The translations under genes and the position numbers were made by a program. Under the pieces are notes generated by a model, which saw only the letters and a list, made by a program, of their open reading frames with translations, was not told the DNA's origin and did no database searches. This document shows positions 12,970 to 24,624 of a stretch of DNA of 64,000 nucleotides, in pieces. How positions within the stretch are numbered: position 1 is the stretch's first letter; each line of letters starts with the position of its first letter. The DNA is from Progne subis subis (lineage: Eukaryota > Chordata > Aves > Passeriformes > Hirundinidae). The DNA is taken from NCBI GenBank assembly GCA_022316685.1, contig JAKJHU010000615.1:1-64000 (forward strand), in the 5' to 3' direction.

Positions 12970-13083
12970 TTTTAAAAATACTTTGTGTACTGTCAAGGGG
13001 TTTAGTGTATTCTCAATAATAAACACTTTTAAAAATACTTTGTGTACTGTCAAGGGGTTTAGTGTATTCTCAATAATAAACAC
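12970..13083 (+). repeat. Perfect 57-bp tandem duplication
   Basis: Copy 1 (12970-13026) and copy 2 (13027-13083) are identical, and four bases of a third unit (TTTT) follow. Each unit contains AATAATAAACAC, so an AATAAA lies at 13018-13023 and again at 13075-13080. Perfect identity in AT-rich neutral DNA indicates a recent event, and it could be polymorphic. Confidence 0.95.
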
Positions 13084-13865
13084 TTTTGAATCATCTTATT
13101 TGGAGTTACGTACAGCATAATCATGTTATTTATACTTGCATTATAGTTGAGGGGGTTGAAACTGTGTTACAAAGTATGGATCAAATTTCACTATCAGGTA
13201 CCTCCAAGAAATCCCATTCGTTTCACCTATTTTAGTGGGCTGTAACTGAGAGCATGTAGAGGTCCAGAAGAATGTGTTCTCATGCAAGACAGTCCTTGCA
13301 ACCATTTGAGGACCGGACACAGCACCCAGCGTGCAGAGCAGGCAGGGGGGACTTCTCCCTGCAGAAATCAGGAACAGAGCATAGAACTTGTGCATTAAAA
13401 AACATTCCAGTTTGGGCAAAATCAACAGTCTAAGGGCACAGTAATTGCCAGGGGATTTTAGTGACCACAAATGGTTAGGAACTTGGTTTTACATCTCATC
13501 TGACCAATGGTTTATGACGCGCTGTGGTTTTTGCTTTTCTGTAACAGCATGTTTCTTGGATCGTTTAAAGTATTTGGCTTGCAACACCTCTGAGGCATGG
13601 GTTAGCTCACAGTAATGCATACTTTGATGTGTCTTATTGTTAAATTATATAGTGCTTACAATATTTCATTTTATTTAATACAATCATTTTTATTTACTTA
13701 AAAGGAGCAAGCTGTCTTATTATATGTGTTTGGCTTAGAAACAAAGGAATTATATTCTTTTAAGAGGTGTTTTATGTTTTATGGTTACTGAGAGAATAAA
13801 TGGTCTTTTAATAGGCATTTATATAAGTGGGATCCATGTCTCCACTCTATTATATATTTTCAAAT

Positions 13866-13939
13866 AATTAAAAGTGCTATACAAATGCTATATGATAGCC
13901 TTCAAAAAAAAAAAAAAAAAAAAAAGAAAAAAGAAAAAA
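13866..13939 (+). mobile_element. Possible LINE/SINE tail with A22 tract
   Basis: AAAAGTGCTATACAAATGCTATATG resembles the ancient LINE tail word GCGCTATATAAATGC. It is followed within 20 bases by an uninterrupted A22 (13904-13925) and then AG-interrupted A runs to 13939. The pairing suggests a poly(A)-bearing retrocopy, but no upstream body is recognisable. Confidence 0.25.
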
Positions 13940-14849
13940 CCCATGTGGTTTAAGATATCAGGAAAATAATCCTGTTTCTTGGTGAGGGGAGAGGCAGAAA
14001 GGTTTATTAGGGTAATTTAATTTTTACTGATGCTACAAACATGCTTGGGATGAGGATGTGGGAGTTCAAATGTAGACGCTGCCTGTGCTGTTCCCTATGG
14101 TGACCTGTTCTTCATTGAGGCAGTCAATTGCCACAGACGCCAGTGCATTTATTACTGAGTCTACTGTAAATGAAGCTTTCAGTCTTGCCAGGGATAGATT
14201 TTTTTTTTCCTGTGTTCACCACTATCACACATCACATTTGAGGACGGGGGAAAAGGAACTTTTAAAACAATAATATCAAACAACTTGGGAAAAAAATGTT
14301 AAATATTACCATATGAAGAACTGATTAAATTTGTATGGTTTTCTTTCAGTAAAAATTGATATGTGATGAAACACAGTGCAGCTGGATAACTTGTTTTGGC
14401 TAACGTTCCAGTGTTCTCTGATCTCTTTACCCAGCTCTGTATAAAAAAGAAACCGTATCAGCATCCTTGTTCCTGTTGTACAGGCTCTGACATAAATGCC
14501 CCCTTTTGGTTTGCCCCATACCATCTGGACTGTAAAAAACCGAACATGACTTTGCCAGTGAGGTAGTTTATCTACATATCTTCTTCATATTCAGATCTTC
14601 TCTCAAATATCATTCTTTTTCAGTCTACTCATTGCAGTTTTCATGCATTTAATTTGTAAAAGCTACTGTGCATTTGTATTCTAAATCCATCAATGCTGGA
14701 GAACCAAGGAGCAGATGCTGCTCATATTTCCTTTTTGGTGTAGCCCAGAGAAAACTTGTTCTGGAACCTGGGAACCAAAGAGTAGGTGTCATATTCAGAC
14801 ATTGTCTTGTTCAGTCCCTCAGACTTCATGGGGTCTAATACACAGTCAT

Positions 14850-14877
14850 TAATTAGTGAAAATTAATTAGTGAAAAT
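14850..14877 (+). repeat. 14-bp perfect tandem duplication
   Basis: TAATTAGTGAAAAT occurs twice in a row (14850-14863 and 14864-14877). Each unit carries a TAATTA homeodomain core, so the duplication doubles a potential binding site. Confidence 0.9.
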
Positions 14878-17800
14878 GCCACCGTTTTAGGTACCTCTTC
14901 CTGTTTCCTTACAATATGATTTTTTTACGTGTTTGTGCATATATTGGGTTTATAATTGCAATATTTTTTTGTGTGTTGAAGAAAATCAGGAGCACTTCTT
15001 CCATGCGGATAACGTGTTCAAAAAGCTCATTTTTGAACAGGCATAAAAGCTCTGTCAAAGTAATAAACTTCTGCTTGTCAATATCAGAGGTTATTTTAAA
15101 AATTATACTCCTTATGACTATTCCTCAGCACCTGAAATGCAGGATTGTGAGTTTAGGCTAGTTTGCTTACTTTGAATTCCTTTCTTCAGCCAAATGTCCT
15201 TATATTGCAGGCTTTTTGGCTGGCACAGGAAGATCAGACTTCCTGCTTATTGATGTAAATAGAATTTTTCTTTTATTTTGGGAGTGGCAGGGGGTTGCTA
15301 CAAAGTTTAATTTTCCATTTTGTTAACTAAGAACATATGCCAAGGGTCTTGGACTCTCTGAAGTACTGACTGACATAAAATATAATGGCAATCCAGCATG
15401 GGCTGGGGCTGAAAAATTTTGGATATTGTCCCACTAGATACTGGAAGACGGCAGATTTTTTTAGCTGGGATAGATAGCATGGGTAATTTGCTCTTCACTT
15501 TGGCACACTCTGTTTAATTGCAACTACAGCAGAGCAAAACCATCTGCTAAAGTGATCAAGGTCGTAGGTTTTGAGCTATGAACATTAGAGAAAGTCATAG
15601 ATACAGTTCTTCCTGTCATTTCTGGTGGTGGAACCCCACGGAGAGATCCCCCATCCGTGGTCTGTAGTGGTTGTCTCTGTTGTTTGATAAGTGCCAGCCC
15701 TGTGCTCCATCCCCTGCCAGCCCCGTGCTGCTGCAGCTGCCGCCACACCGTGCTGCTTCTGCTTGCTCTGCTTGTCAGTGTTGTTCCTAACTCTTCTATA
15801 TTTTTCAAGGGTGTTTGGTGCAACCCTGTGTTGGAAAATAGGAATAAACAAAGGAAAGCTTTGTAACAAAGTTAGGAACGTCTGAAGCTATGAGATTTTC
15901 CAAACTTTGTAGCAACAAAGCTCTGTTTTAGTCATTTTAATCAGATTTTCTGCCTTTGATGCTATCACAACATTCTTAGCTTAGGAAAAGTTGGTACCTT
16001 GGACTGTCCATGAGGACTGCAAAAGGAAAGAGTCCTCTGTTCTTGTGTTTGTCACTGCTCATCACTCTCTGTTGGCTTTCAAACTGCTCTTCATTCTCAG
16101 CATAAACTTGTTCTGAAAACATCTCCAGAGGTTTCTTTTTTTTTGTATTGGGAATGGAAAAAACTTCCCTCAGGAAAAAAAAAAAAAAAATCTATAAGGC
16201 CCTCAACAGAGAATTAAATAAGAATGGGAAATTATATCCCTGCAAGAATTATCTGGATTTAAAAGGAAATATCTGCAGTTCATATACTATTAACACATTA
16301 ATTTTAAAGCAAGCTTTCAATTTCTAATAATTCAATTATCAGTAAATGGTAATGAACTTTTATAATAAATAGGATACATTTTCTGTTTTAAGTGAGAAAG
16401 GCTTAATATTATTTATTGAATGGCAGAACAGAAAAGATTGCAATGTACCTTTATCCCCAAAGCACTAAGAACAGAATTCTGACATTCTGATGATGTTCTC
16501 ATTGTGTTTAGTCTTCCTGAATATGATTGTAATATAAGAATATGACACCTCCTTTTTTTGTCACTGCAATGCACAATTATACTTTTGGATTGTCTTTGCT
16601 CAGAGCTTGTACTGTGTAAATGAAAAATGTTTCAGAACCAGCTTTGGTTGTCCAAACTCCTAACCATAGACAGGAAGGCTGATATTCTAAAAAGGCGCAA
16701 TCAGTAATTTCTATTTCTTAAACAAAATTCTGATGCAGTTGTAGCCCTTTTCTGTACACATAAAGAAAGGTCATGGCCTTTTATACCCTTTAAACTTGCT
16801 TGTTCCATTTTTCTGTTTTACCACTGCTATCATAGCTCTCTTTCTGTTCATATCAATTAATGTTATGTTTGTGTTGCCAACTTAACCTTCTAGGGTAAAG
16901 AGTATCTTAGTCATAAGGTTATAGAAACTGCTATGAAAATTCAGGTGAAAGGTTCACCTAATTCTGCAATCCAGTGGGAACTGTGTCTAGTTTTGAAAGC
17001 ACAGAGAAAGAATGAGGAGAGGATGCTTGAAAGCAAAAACGGTTTTTCCCCATCTCAAACTTACTGGACATTTATTGTATTGGTATAACTAAGTGGGAGT
17101 TAAAACTGTTGAAATGCGGTATAAATTTGTGAAAATAACAAAAATTCATGTGCCATTCTGTGCCCATAATTTAATTCAGATGTGTGTGGATTAATTTTGA
17201 TTTTAGCACAATGCGACGTATATGCTAAGTTATGACTGACAACCTGAAATTAGAATTTCAGTTTGTACAAAGAAAAACAAATTATTTAATAGAGGTACAG
17301 AAACGAGGAAGCAATTATTTAAGCTCTATGATACCTTTATTCACTCAGAGGAATACTACACATTCTCTGTAGTAAGGTTCACTCTGGATTTATTGGTTAA
17401 ATAATAGACTTTATGAAGTCTGTAATTTTTGCAAGTTGCTTGAGTTGCTGAGTTGCTTGTTTGCATAAGAGCATAGTCTGATCTGTAAACTTTAGAACCA
17501 AAAAAAAGTTCACAATTACTGCCACCCCAAAAGTACACAGTGTCATCCTAAAGCCCAGCTAAGTACTGTATCCATGTGTATATGGGATGATTTGTTTTCA
17601 TTGGAAGAAAGAAAATGTTCAGTTTTTAGAGTCTTTTAGAATATCTTTTACATTGTTTTTTAAATTATGAGTCCCAAAGTGTAACTCATCGGAAGGAACA
17701 CATTCAAAAATAGTGCATATGTGGTCCTTAACTTGTGAGCAGTGGCTACTGCCTGAGCTTTGTGGCTACTGCCTTGTTTTAGTTCTAAAATACTGGTTCT

Positions 17801-18134
17801 GACATGATACAGACACAGCAGAAATGACAGAGAGAAGGTAGGAATCAGCTGAAACAAAGGAAAACAAGTGCAAGGGAGCAGTGAAAAAATTTTTCTTCTA
17901 TCAGTTCAAAGTCTTGTCCATCTGCTCTTAATTTACTGTCATGCAGACGTTGGATCTTTCACTGCTGTTGGGCCATACAATGAATCAAATCCTGTTTCCT
18001 AATTTCCACCATTTTAAGTTATGTTCCTAGGAAATGGAATTCTTCAGTTTCTTGCCTCTCTTCATGACAGCTGGAGGAAAGGAATGAGGGGAAGAGAGGA
18101 AGCTGGCAGTGTAGACCTTTCACTTGCCACTTAC

Positions 18135-18216
18135 CTGGGTCCCTTACTTTGGCTTGCAAAGTGTTGAGGTTTTGTTGGTCTTTGACAGCCTTTAGGTAAG
18201 GGCTTTCTGTGGCCAT
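18135..18216 (-). CDS. Candidate first coding exon on the minus strand
   Basis: On the minus strand an ATG in good context (GCAATGG) at 18216 opens a 27-codon frame beginning MATESPYLKAVKDQQ. It runs to a near-perfect donor CCAG|GTAAGTGG at 18135/18134, leaving phase 1. An in-frame TAA lies 12 bases upstream of the ATG, consistent with a 5'UTR. An acceptor-like CTTCTTCACAG sits just upstream, so this could be a second exon carrying the start codon. No downstream minus-strand exon with matching phase was found in the lower coordinates, and the product is unrecognised. It may be chance. Confidence 0.25.
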
Positions 18217-19732
18217 TGCATTCTCTCTTTATTTCAATACAACTGTGAAGAAATTGTCTTATTTTTGCTTGATGCTATTCAATATTTTAATGGTATTTCT
18301 TAGAAATAAAGTTGAAAATGTTCTGTGGCTGAATAGAAAAAGGAAACCCAGATGGCTTGCTTTGTGCATTGCTTAGCTGTCCTCTTCCAATAAAGTCAAA
18401 ATTACATTAAAACCTTGGAGTATGCCTTCTCAGATTTTATTTGATGATTTCAATATGCCTGATTTCTTTATTTCAATGATGTTGAATTAAGGATATATAT
18501 AGTTGGGAAAGTATTTTAAATAAAGTTTGGGCTAAAAAGACTCCAAGTTTGTGGATCTGTTTAAAGGTTAACTGCTTTTCATAAGATGTGAGAGGAATTT
18601 GGTATGAAGTGACACAAATCTGGGTATTAGGCTTGTTCTAAAGATATGAGGCTACAGTCACTGCTCCCTTGTGTTCTCCAAGTGTCTGTGCATCAGGATT
18701 TGCAATTGCTGGAATTTTAGAGTGCCCACACTTCATGTGCACTGACTAGGCAAAGTGCAAATAAAACTAAGACAGATTTTGGATACCTCTGGATGACAGA
18801 GCAAGGGAGGTTTTAACAGATGGTATCCAGGGCTGCTTGGAGTGCCTGTGTCTGTTACGTGATGAATCCACAAAGAGTACGTGATGCTTATGTTTGACTT
18901 CAGCCTGTAATTACATCGTGAGGTCATTATCTGATACCTTTAGTTTAAAACTGTCAGTTTTAAAATACAGATATCTTGATGGGCAAAATTGTGCACCAAT
19001 CACTGCACAGTCCAATCCCATTTGAAGCAAAATAAAGGCTACAGAACAAGGAAAGAGCACTTGTATTATGTACTGCAGCGAAGTACGAACTACTGTGAAA
19101 TTACCTTTATTGTGAATGTCTGTAGAACATTTCCTTTCCCCAAAAAAACATTTTGAGAACTTGTTGTCTCAGCTCTCAGAAGAGCTTTCCAAATTAATTT
19201 TTAAAATCTAAGCAATTAATTTACTTATTATGTTACATTTATCTAAACTGTTAAATGTAAATGCTTCCCTTTCAAGGGATACCTAAATCATTTGTACATT
19301 GTGTTGTAATCATTTTCCATCAGAATCAGAAGAGTTTGCAGTGAGGCTTTCTCCCACACAGAGTCAGCATGCAGCCCCTCTTCTTACACATCCTGGTGTA
19401 GGTTTTTCCGTGAACACTTTTTACTCTTTAGTTATTTGTTGTAATTATCAAGTTCATTTTTCTCTAATAGATGTGATTAAGTATATTTAGCACTGTGTAA
19501 TGAGTTTTCTGCCTGGTTGCATTCTGGCTAATAAGGAATTCCTCAGAGTCTCTTCTGACAGCTGCTGTGGATCCCAGGTTTGTGCTGCCACAAGAGACCT
19601 CTTCCATGAATTGCTAACATTAGAGAAATTAACTCGGTTAGACTAACCATAAAATCTGGGCTGAAATTTGATTACTAATAGATCTTGTGCTAGCTTTCAG
19701 CAGCACTGATATTGTGGTGTTCTCTTGCACAG

Positions 19733-19785
19733 AAAGACCCACAAAAAATCATCACCATTCAAAAAGTCTTTTGCATTCACACATA
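19733..19785 (+). CDS. Candidate internal exon, 53 bp, phase 2 in and 1 out
   Basis: The acceptor TGTTCTCTTGCACAG ends at 19732 and the donor ATA|GTGAGTATG starts at 19786. The open frame encodes KTHKKSSPFKKSFAFTH, a basic peptide. It exits in phase 1 with an A that would give a methionine codon with the 24256 segment. No upstream exon that exits in phase 2 was found. Of the plus-strand exon candidates this is the weakest. Confidence 0.15.
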
Positions 19786-19821
19786 GTGAGTATGTAAACT
19801 TCTTTGTGGAGGTTGTACTGA

Positions 19822-19823
<2 letters not shown>

Positions 19824-19857
<34 letters not shown>
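19824..19857 (+). repeat. A34 homopolymer
   Basis: The longest A/T run in the window. It lies 38 bp after the 19733-19785 exon candidate, within what would be its intron. No retroelement body was identified. Confidence 0.95.
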
Positions 19858-19859
<2 letters not shown>

Positions 19860-20065
19860 GAAAATAATACTGCCAATAATTGTTCAGTGTTTTTGTTACA
19901 GTGGCTTTCTTTTTTTTAGCTCTTATGATCCATCTGCTAACTTGCCGGTCTATGGAGAATGGTTTTGTTATCCATACTACTTCCTATTATTGCAGCAGCT
20001 CCCAAATTTGTGAGGCTGAAAATGATGGGAGCAATCTGTACTTGGTGATGCAGTGCTGTGGCTGA

Positions 20066-20078
20066 GTTGCTTAGCAAC
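20066..20078. promoter_or_regulatory. RFX-type X-box, GTTGCTTAGCAAC
   Basis: Two perfectly inverted 6-bp arms, GTTGCT and AGCAAC, are separated by one base. This matches the RFX family X-box (RYYNYY, short spacer, RRNRAC). A 13-base site this exact is unlikely by chance in 64 kb, and it falls at the edge of the only block in its neighbourhood that retains CpGs. Confidence 0.55.
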
Positions 20079-20380
20079 AGTGGCTGCAGCCCCTGCGCCC
20101 GCTCTCCGGAAGGGGGATACAGAGACAGGGAGATGGAATAAATACACCTTCAACGGCGCTGACTTCAGGAGCCAGTGATGAAGGTTGGAAGTTATTTTTC
20201 TGCCAAGTGCCGGTGACTATGGGAAAAGTCTTCTCTAAACAGGTCCCGTGAAAAAGGAAAAAAACGGAAAGTGGTCACTTGACTTTCTGAATTACTGGAA
20301 GAGAATGAAAATCCAGCAGTAAATGGGTTTTCTTGCGAACCGTGAGCCTGTGCTACATTACGAGGTCTTTTCTACTGTGG

Positions 20381-20414
20381 TGCATAATCGTAACAGAAAA
20401 TGCGTAATCGTAAC
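20381..20414 (+). repeat. Pair of TAATCGTAAC boxes spaced exactly 20 bp
   Basis: TGCATAATCGTAAC at 20381-20394 and TGCGTAATCGTAAC at 20401-20414 differ at one base and are offset by 20 bp, about two helical turns. Each holds a homeodomain-like TAATCG core and a CpG. They lie at the downstream edge of the RFX block. Confidence 0.4.
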
Positions 20415-22059
20415 CATGTGTCTTCTATTTATCACTACAATTGAGTACCAAATTCGTGGAGAATAGGGACTGAAAATTAATGCCAAGTACCTCTTAAATT
20501 CCCTGCTGGTATGTTAATTACATAAAGACTGTTCGTAATAGGGTTAGTGATAATGTAATAAATATGGATGGGTCTACAGTTTTAAATTCTTTTGAGATCT
20601 GAACAGCTCTACATTTAGGATCACACAGTATTAATTGCTAGGAACTATATTTCAATCCTCTTCTGGTTTTCAGTCAAATATTTTACAAAGACTTGTGTGA
20701 TTACTGAAGTATCACAGTGTTCAGTGTTATTTTCAGTTCCGTATATCCTACACCCTCAAGCCTTTGGAAATCGTCTGTGCTTGAAGCCTCTCTGTAGAGC
20801 GAGGTATCACTTTGCTACGATATTTAGTACAAAATACCAGCCTTTAGGAAGTGTAAAATGTAGAAGGGAGTAGGAAGTAAGTTGATGCAGATATACCCAA
20901 GTTTAAGGGGCTCTTATCTGCAGTCACCAGCATCACACGGGGTTTTTCCAAGTGCTGGTTATTGCTGTTACTCAGTGCTGTTTTGCAATTAGTGTTGGAG
21001 CACCTCGATAAGGTGGATATATAGGAACTAAGAACAAATAACATAAATGCAAACAAAGAAATTATAATCTTTCAACCTCTTTTGTACTTGTTTCTGAACT
21101 GACTCTCAAGCAAGCGAGCAAAATGGGGTTGGGTTTTTTTGGAGGAAAAACATGTCCAGAAATTTAGAAAGACCTAATTATTTAAGAGTTTGTATTGCTT
21201 CACTTCCATATTTTGCAGATGGTACTGTACTCATCATAAGCTTGATCCTAAAATTCATCATAAGAAAGACACTGCTTATCATAAAAGCAGAGGTTTTGAT
21301 CTAAGTGGGAGTCTGTGGGCTCATTTTTAGAAGGTCAGATTGATAGACAATATCTCACAGTCTAGATAGTGACTCTATCAAACTAATTCTTAAACACATA
21401 GTAGTACAATGAATTATTCCTGTCTTGGAAGTATGGTTTATGACCTTTCTGCCCCAGGTATTATTGCTGATTATTATCTGAGAATGGGTAGTAGCATGCT
21501 TTTTGTTTCATTGGGTTGTGTGCTTGATTTGAGGGTTTTTTATTTTAACTCAAATCTGGTTTTTTAAGCAAATCTGTTTTATGAAGCACTTAATGCAGCA
21601 GATTTATGATAAAATAAATTTATCTTTTAACATTGTATTAAGAAATGCCCTTCACCTTCCTTTTTTCCTAGAGGTTATTGTTTAAGCTATCTCATGTTGT
21701 ACAGATAAATATTTCTGTGGCCTTTTGTTTTTCTTTCTTTTTAAACAACAATTTGCAGAATAGTATGAGCATTTTAGAATATTTTAATTTATTTCACAAA
21801 ATCTACACTTGCTAATTGCCAGCTTTTCAAAAACAAAATGGTAGAATTCTTCATATGAGGCTGCATAAAAGATGGACCTATTTTGTATATAGAATATTGC
21901 CTGTCCTTTAGATCTATGTGTTTTGCTTATGGAATAAACCAAAGTAGGAGAGATAAACTAATATTTTGTATAAGCTCAGCCAGACAATACACATGATAAA
22001 GATGTTTCATCTTCTTATGTATGCAGAAAATATGAAAAATTGTAGTTTACACATATTTT

Positions 22060-22830
22060 CTCAATTCAAGTGTAAAATTGGGCCCCTAGATTGCCCTGGG
22101 CCACGGTGGTTGTGTTAAAGAAGCACTATTTACCTAGCAGCTGAGTGAAAAATGATCAGAATATTAGACTCATCTAGGCCACATTAAGGAGCCATTGCAT
22201 TTCCCGACAATTTTATGCTATCTCAATATGAAAACAGAGCAATTTCAGCTCATATCAGGTTATGATCGGCAATTACAGTTGCATAATTCACCTAGTCGTC
22301 TCTTTTCAGGGCCTTTATTTTCCCTCTTGGTGACATTCCTGAGAAAGTGCCTGATAAAAATGTCATATATCATCCCGGCTTTAAAACTCGTAAGGGGGTA
22401 ATCTGCTATGCCTTGCTGAGCCTATATTCATCACTAGATTTTTGACTTGGAGGGGTCATGACACTCATAATTTCCTTTTTGATATTGTCCTCACTAGATA
22501 TGACAAGGGGCTGTAAAAGCTCCGTTGTAGGCTGTGGTTAAGAGCCGTTCCAGTGGGGCTCATCACCAGCAATAACAGTGCATTACTGGGGATTGTGCAG
22601 TACTTGGCCGTTTCGAAGATAATTAGATTTGATGTCAACATTTCTTTATCACCTGCATCCTTTTGTGCATCTGCGTGTCAAGTTGTTATTTCCGGATTTA
22701 TTAGCACCCTCAGAGCTACTATCTATCTGTCAGCCTGTGTGGTGTTTGTGTTGACAGTTGTAAAGTTAATTACTAGTACTAATGAGCATCGGGCTTTTGG
22801 TGGACATGGCATTTTGGGCATTTAAAACTG
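22060..22830. promoter_or_regulatory. Candidate conserved noncoding element
   Basis: About 770 bp of high-complexity DNA without microsatellites, CR1 or strong coding signal. It carries many developmental factor-like words, such as GCATTTCCCGACAATTTTATG, ATAATTAGATTTGATG, CTATCTGTCAGCC (TALE-type TGACAG in reverse) and AAAGTTAATTACTAG. Short CpGs survive (TTTCGAAG, TCCGGATT, CATCGGGC). The texture resembles vertebrate conserved enhancers. A 90-codon frame at 22553-22825 lies inside but has no start context or splice evidence. Conservation was not measured. Confidence 0.35.
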
Positions 22831-22838
22831 TAATTAGA

Positions 22839-22855
22839 TTTTTTTTTTTTTTTTT
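22839..22855 (+). repeat. T17 homopolymer
   Basis: T17 directly after TGTAATTAGA, marking the right border of the 22 kb conserved-element candidate. Confidence 0.95.
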
Positions 22856-24255
22856 CCTTTGTGTACAGCCACAGGAAAAATGCAGAAAAAGAAACTGAAA
22901 CCGAGCGCCCTGACCTCAAATCTCCCATCTCCAATTTGACATTGTTTGCAGTATCTCTAATTCAAAAAGCTCAAACAGGCCGTTTGCTTTGTGCTGCATT
23001 TTCTTCTCATCATTAACTCCACGAATATTTGTTTTATCATGTCATCCAAACCCAGATCTTAAAGGAAAAAAAATTTTGAGTTTAGAGGGTTTTATTAAAA
23101 ACATGTCCAGGTAGCATATGTAATATGTATCAGCCGTTCCTTTTTCTGTAAAAGTATTTATATTTTAGCACATAAACCGACAACATAAGTATTGTGGTTA
23201 AAAATAAATATCTAACAACATCAAAATTAGCCCATCTTCTGATCCTTCTCCTTTTAGTATAATAATGTAATAAACCCAGTGACCACATAGACACTTCTTG
23301 TTTATTATACAATTGTAAATCCAGAGTAATTTCAGTGAAGCGGGATTAACAGAAATGTAACAGAAAGAAGAATTTTGATACTTATTTGCCTTGCATGCAT
23401 GTTAAATTTCCTATCCTGTAAATCATATTACCAGCTCTTTTATGTGATGTTCCAAGTAACATATAAGTCATAGGATTTAGAATAATGGCACTTACATATG
23501 ACATATACTTTATGTAAGTATATTGTTTATTCTGCTGCTGCAACTAAGAACCACTCCCTTGCTGCTGTTTCTATTTGCTTTCTATTTATCATTATCTGCC
23601 ATTTTGTTAAACAACTACCCTTCCCAGACATAAATCATCTGTAAAAATACTCTGGCTCAGAGAAAATTTCACCCTGGCACTGAAATGATGAGATAACCAT
23701 TTTCATCTCTTGTTGAAGCATTGAGATTTATTGGGCTTTGATGGGCTACAGACCAGACATCATTCTCTGCTAAACAGACTCCCACTTGCATTTATTCTTA
23801 TTGCATTTAGCAATTCAAAATGGAGCTCCCAAAGTCCCTCCAGAGCCCCTTCCCAGCTTAGGTGGGGCACAGGACGTCAGTGTTATTGCTTTATATTAGA
23901 TAAGGAAGGGACACACACTGAGGCATGTGGTGATTCAGATGATTTTTTATTTCCGTTTAGCGATGATGACAGAATGTCATAGTGAAATGACTTCAAAAGT
24001 CATTTTTCCCTCTGCCCTGGTTCTGCAGCCTTGTCCCTCGAGGGCACTTCCATTGTACAGTTATATTAATTCTGCTAACTTTCAGACTTCATTGCTGACA
24101 ATAGGCCTTTTGGCTTTCTCAGACTATTACATTAAATTTCCCATCAAACCATGTCAGCCTCTGAGGTCAGAGATTCCAGGAGAAGCTTTAGATATTTTGC
24201 CTTTTTGACTTCATGGGCAGGTATTTCTAAATTGCTTTTAGCTTTGTTTTTCCAG

Positions 24256-24309
24256 TGTCAGAAATCATATTGAACCTATCTGAGTACTCAGACAATGAGT
24301 GTTTGTCAG
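24256..24309 (+). CDS. Candidate internal exon, 54 bp, phase 1 in and 1 out
   Basis: The acceptor tract TAGCTTTGTTTTTCCAG ends at 24255 and the donor CAG|GTGAAG starts at 24310; both are good matches. The 54-bp segment enters in phase 1, encodes SEIILNLSEYSDNECLS and leaves one G, so it is open in the frame needed by the terminal exon at 63398. The same frame stays open into the presumed intron to 24776, which is not expected of intron and weakens the call slightly. Family unknown. It could be a chance pairing of splice-like signals. Confidence 0.3.
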
Positions 24310-24624
24310 GTGAAGGACAAATGGTCCGAGGGGTGGGGAGGGTGTGCACGGACAGCCAAACATGTGTTTGTGGGAACACTCCTGTCCTTGGCTGTGGCAG
24401 TGTCAGTGAGGGTCAGGTACCTTTGGTCCAGCTGCATTTCTCAAGGCAGCAGTGCCCGACCGTGCATTTCACACAAACACACACCCTGGGTCGTTCTCTA
24501 AACGTTTATCTTCCAAAAAGAAGGCTTTTGTTTTGTCTCAGTGTGTTTTTAATGTTGACTAGTTTCACTACTCTGCAGTTTTTCTGCCATTTTTATAGTA
24601 AAATTTGGTGTAACAATCTTCAGG

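Larger units (their letters stand above)
13090..18134. other. No firm gene
   Basis: AT-rich DNA. At 15585-15885 a locally GC-richer patch (GCTGCTGCAGCTGCCGCC) carries short overlapping frames on both strands with no splice support. A minus-strand segment near 15170-15216 (PKSLQYKDIWLKK) has acceptor and donor-like borders but no phase-compatible partner. An A16 run lies at 16175-16190. Confidence 0.4.
20060..20420 (+). promoter_or_regulatory. Candidate promoter or enhancer: CpG-retaining block with an RFX site
   Basis: This block is richer in G+C and CpG than the surrounding AT-rich DNA (for example CTGCGCCCGCTCTCCGG and ACGGCGCTG). It holds a perfect X-box at 20066-20078, a TATA-like GGAATAAATAC near 20137, and an ATG at 20219 with A at -3 and G at +4. 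That ATG opens MGKVFSKQ, which fits the N-myristoylation pattern (Gly2, Ser6, Lys7), and reaches AAACAG|GTCCCG, a weak donor, before stopping after ten codons if unspliced. Short upstream ATGs exist. RFX sites are typical of ciliary and neural gene promoters. Whether transcription starts here is inference. Confidence 0.35.

Noticed and set aside
17432..17461. Clustered GAGTTGCT-like words
   Set aside because: A short imperfect direct repeat without an inverted arm, so not an RFX X-box.
22553..22825. 90-codon plus frame
   Set aside because: It lies in a probable noncoding conserved block, is hydrophobic and has no Kozak or splice support.
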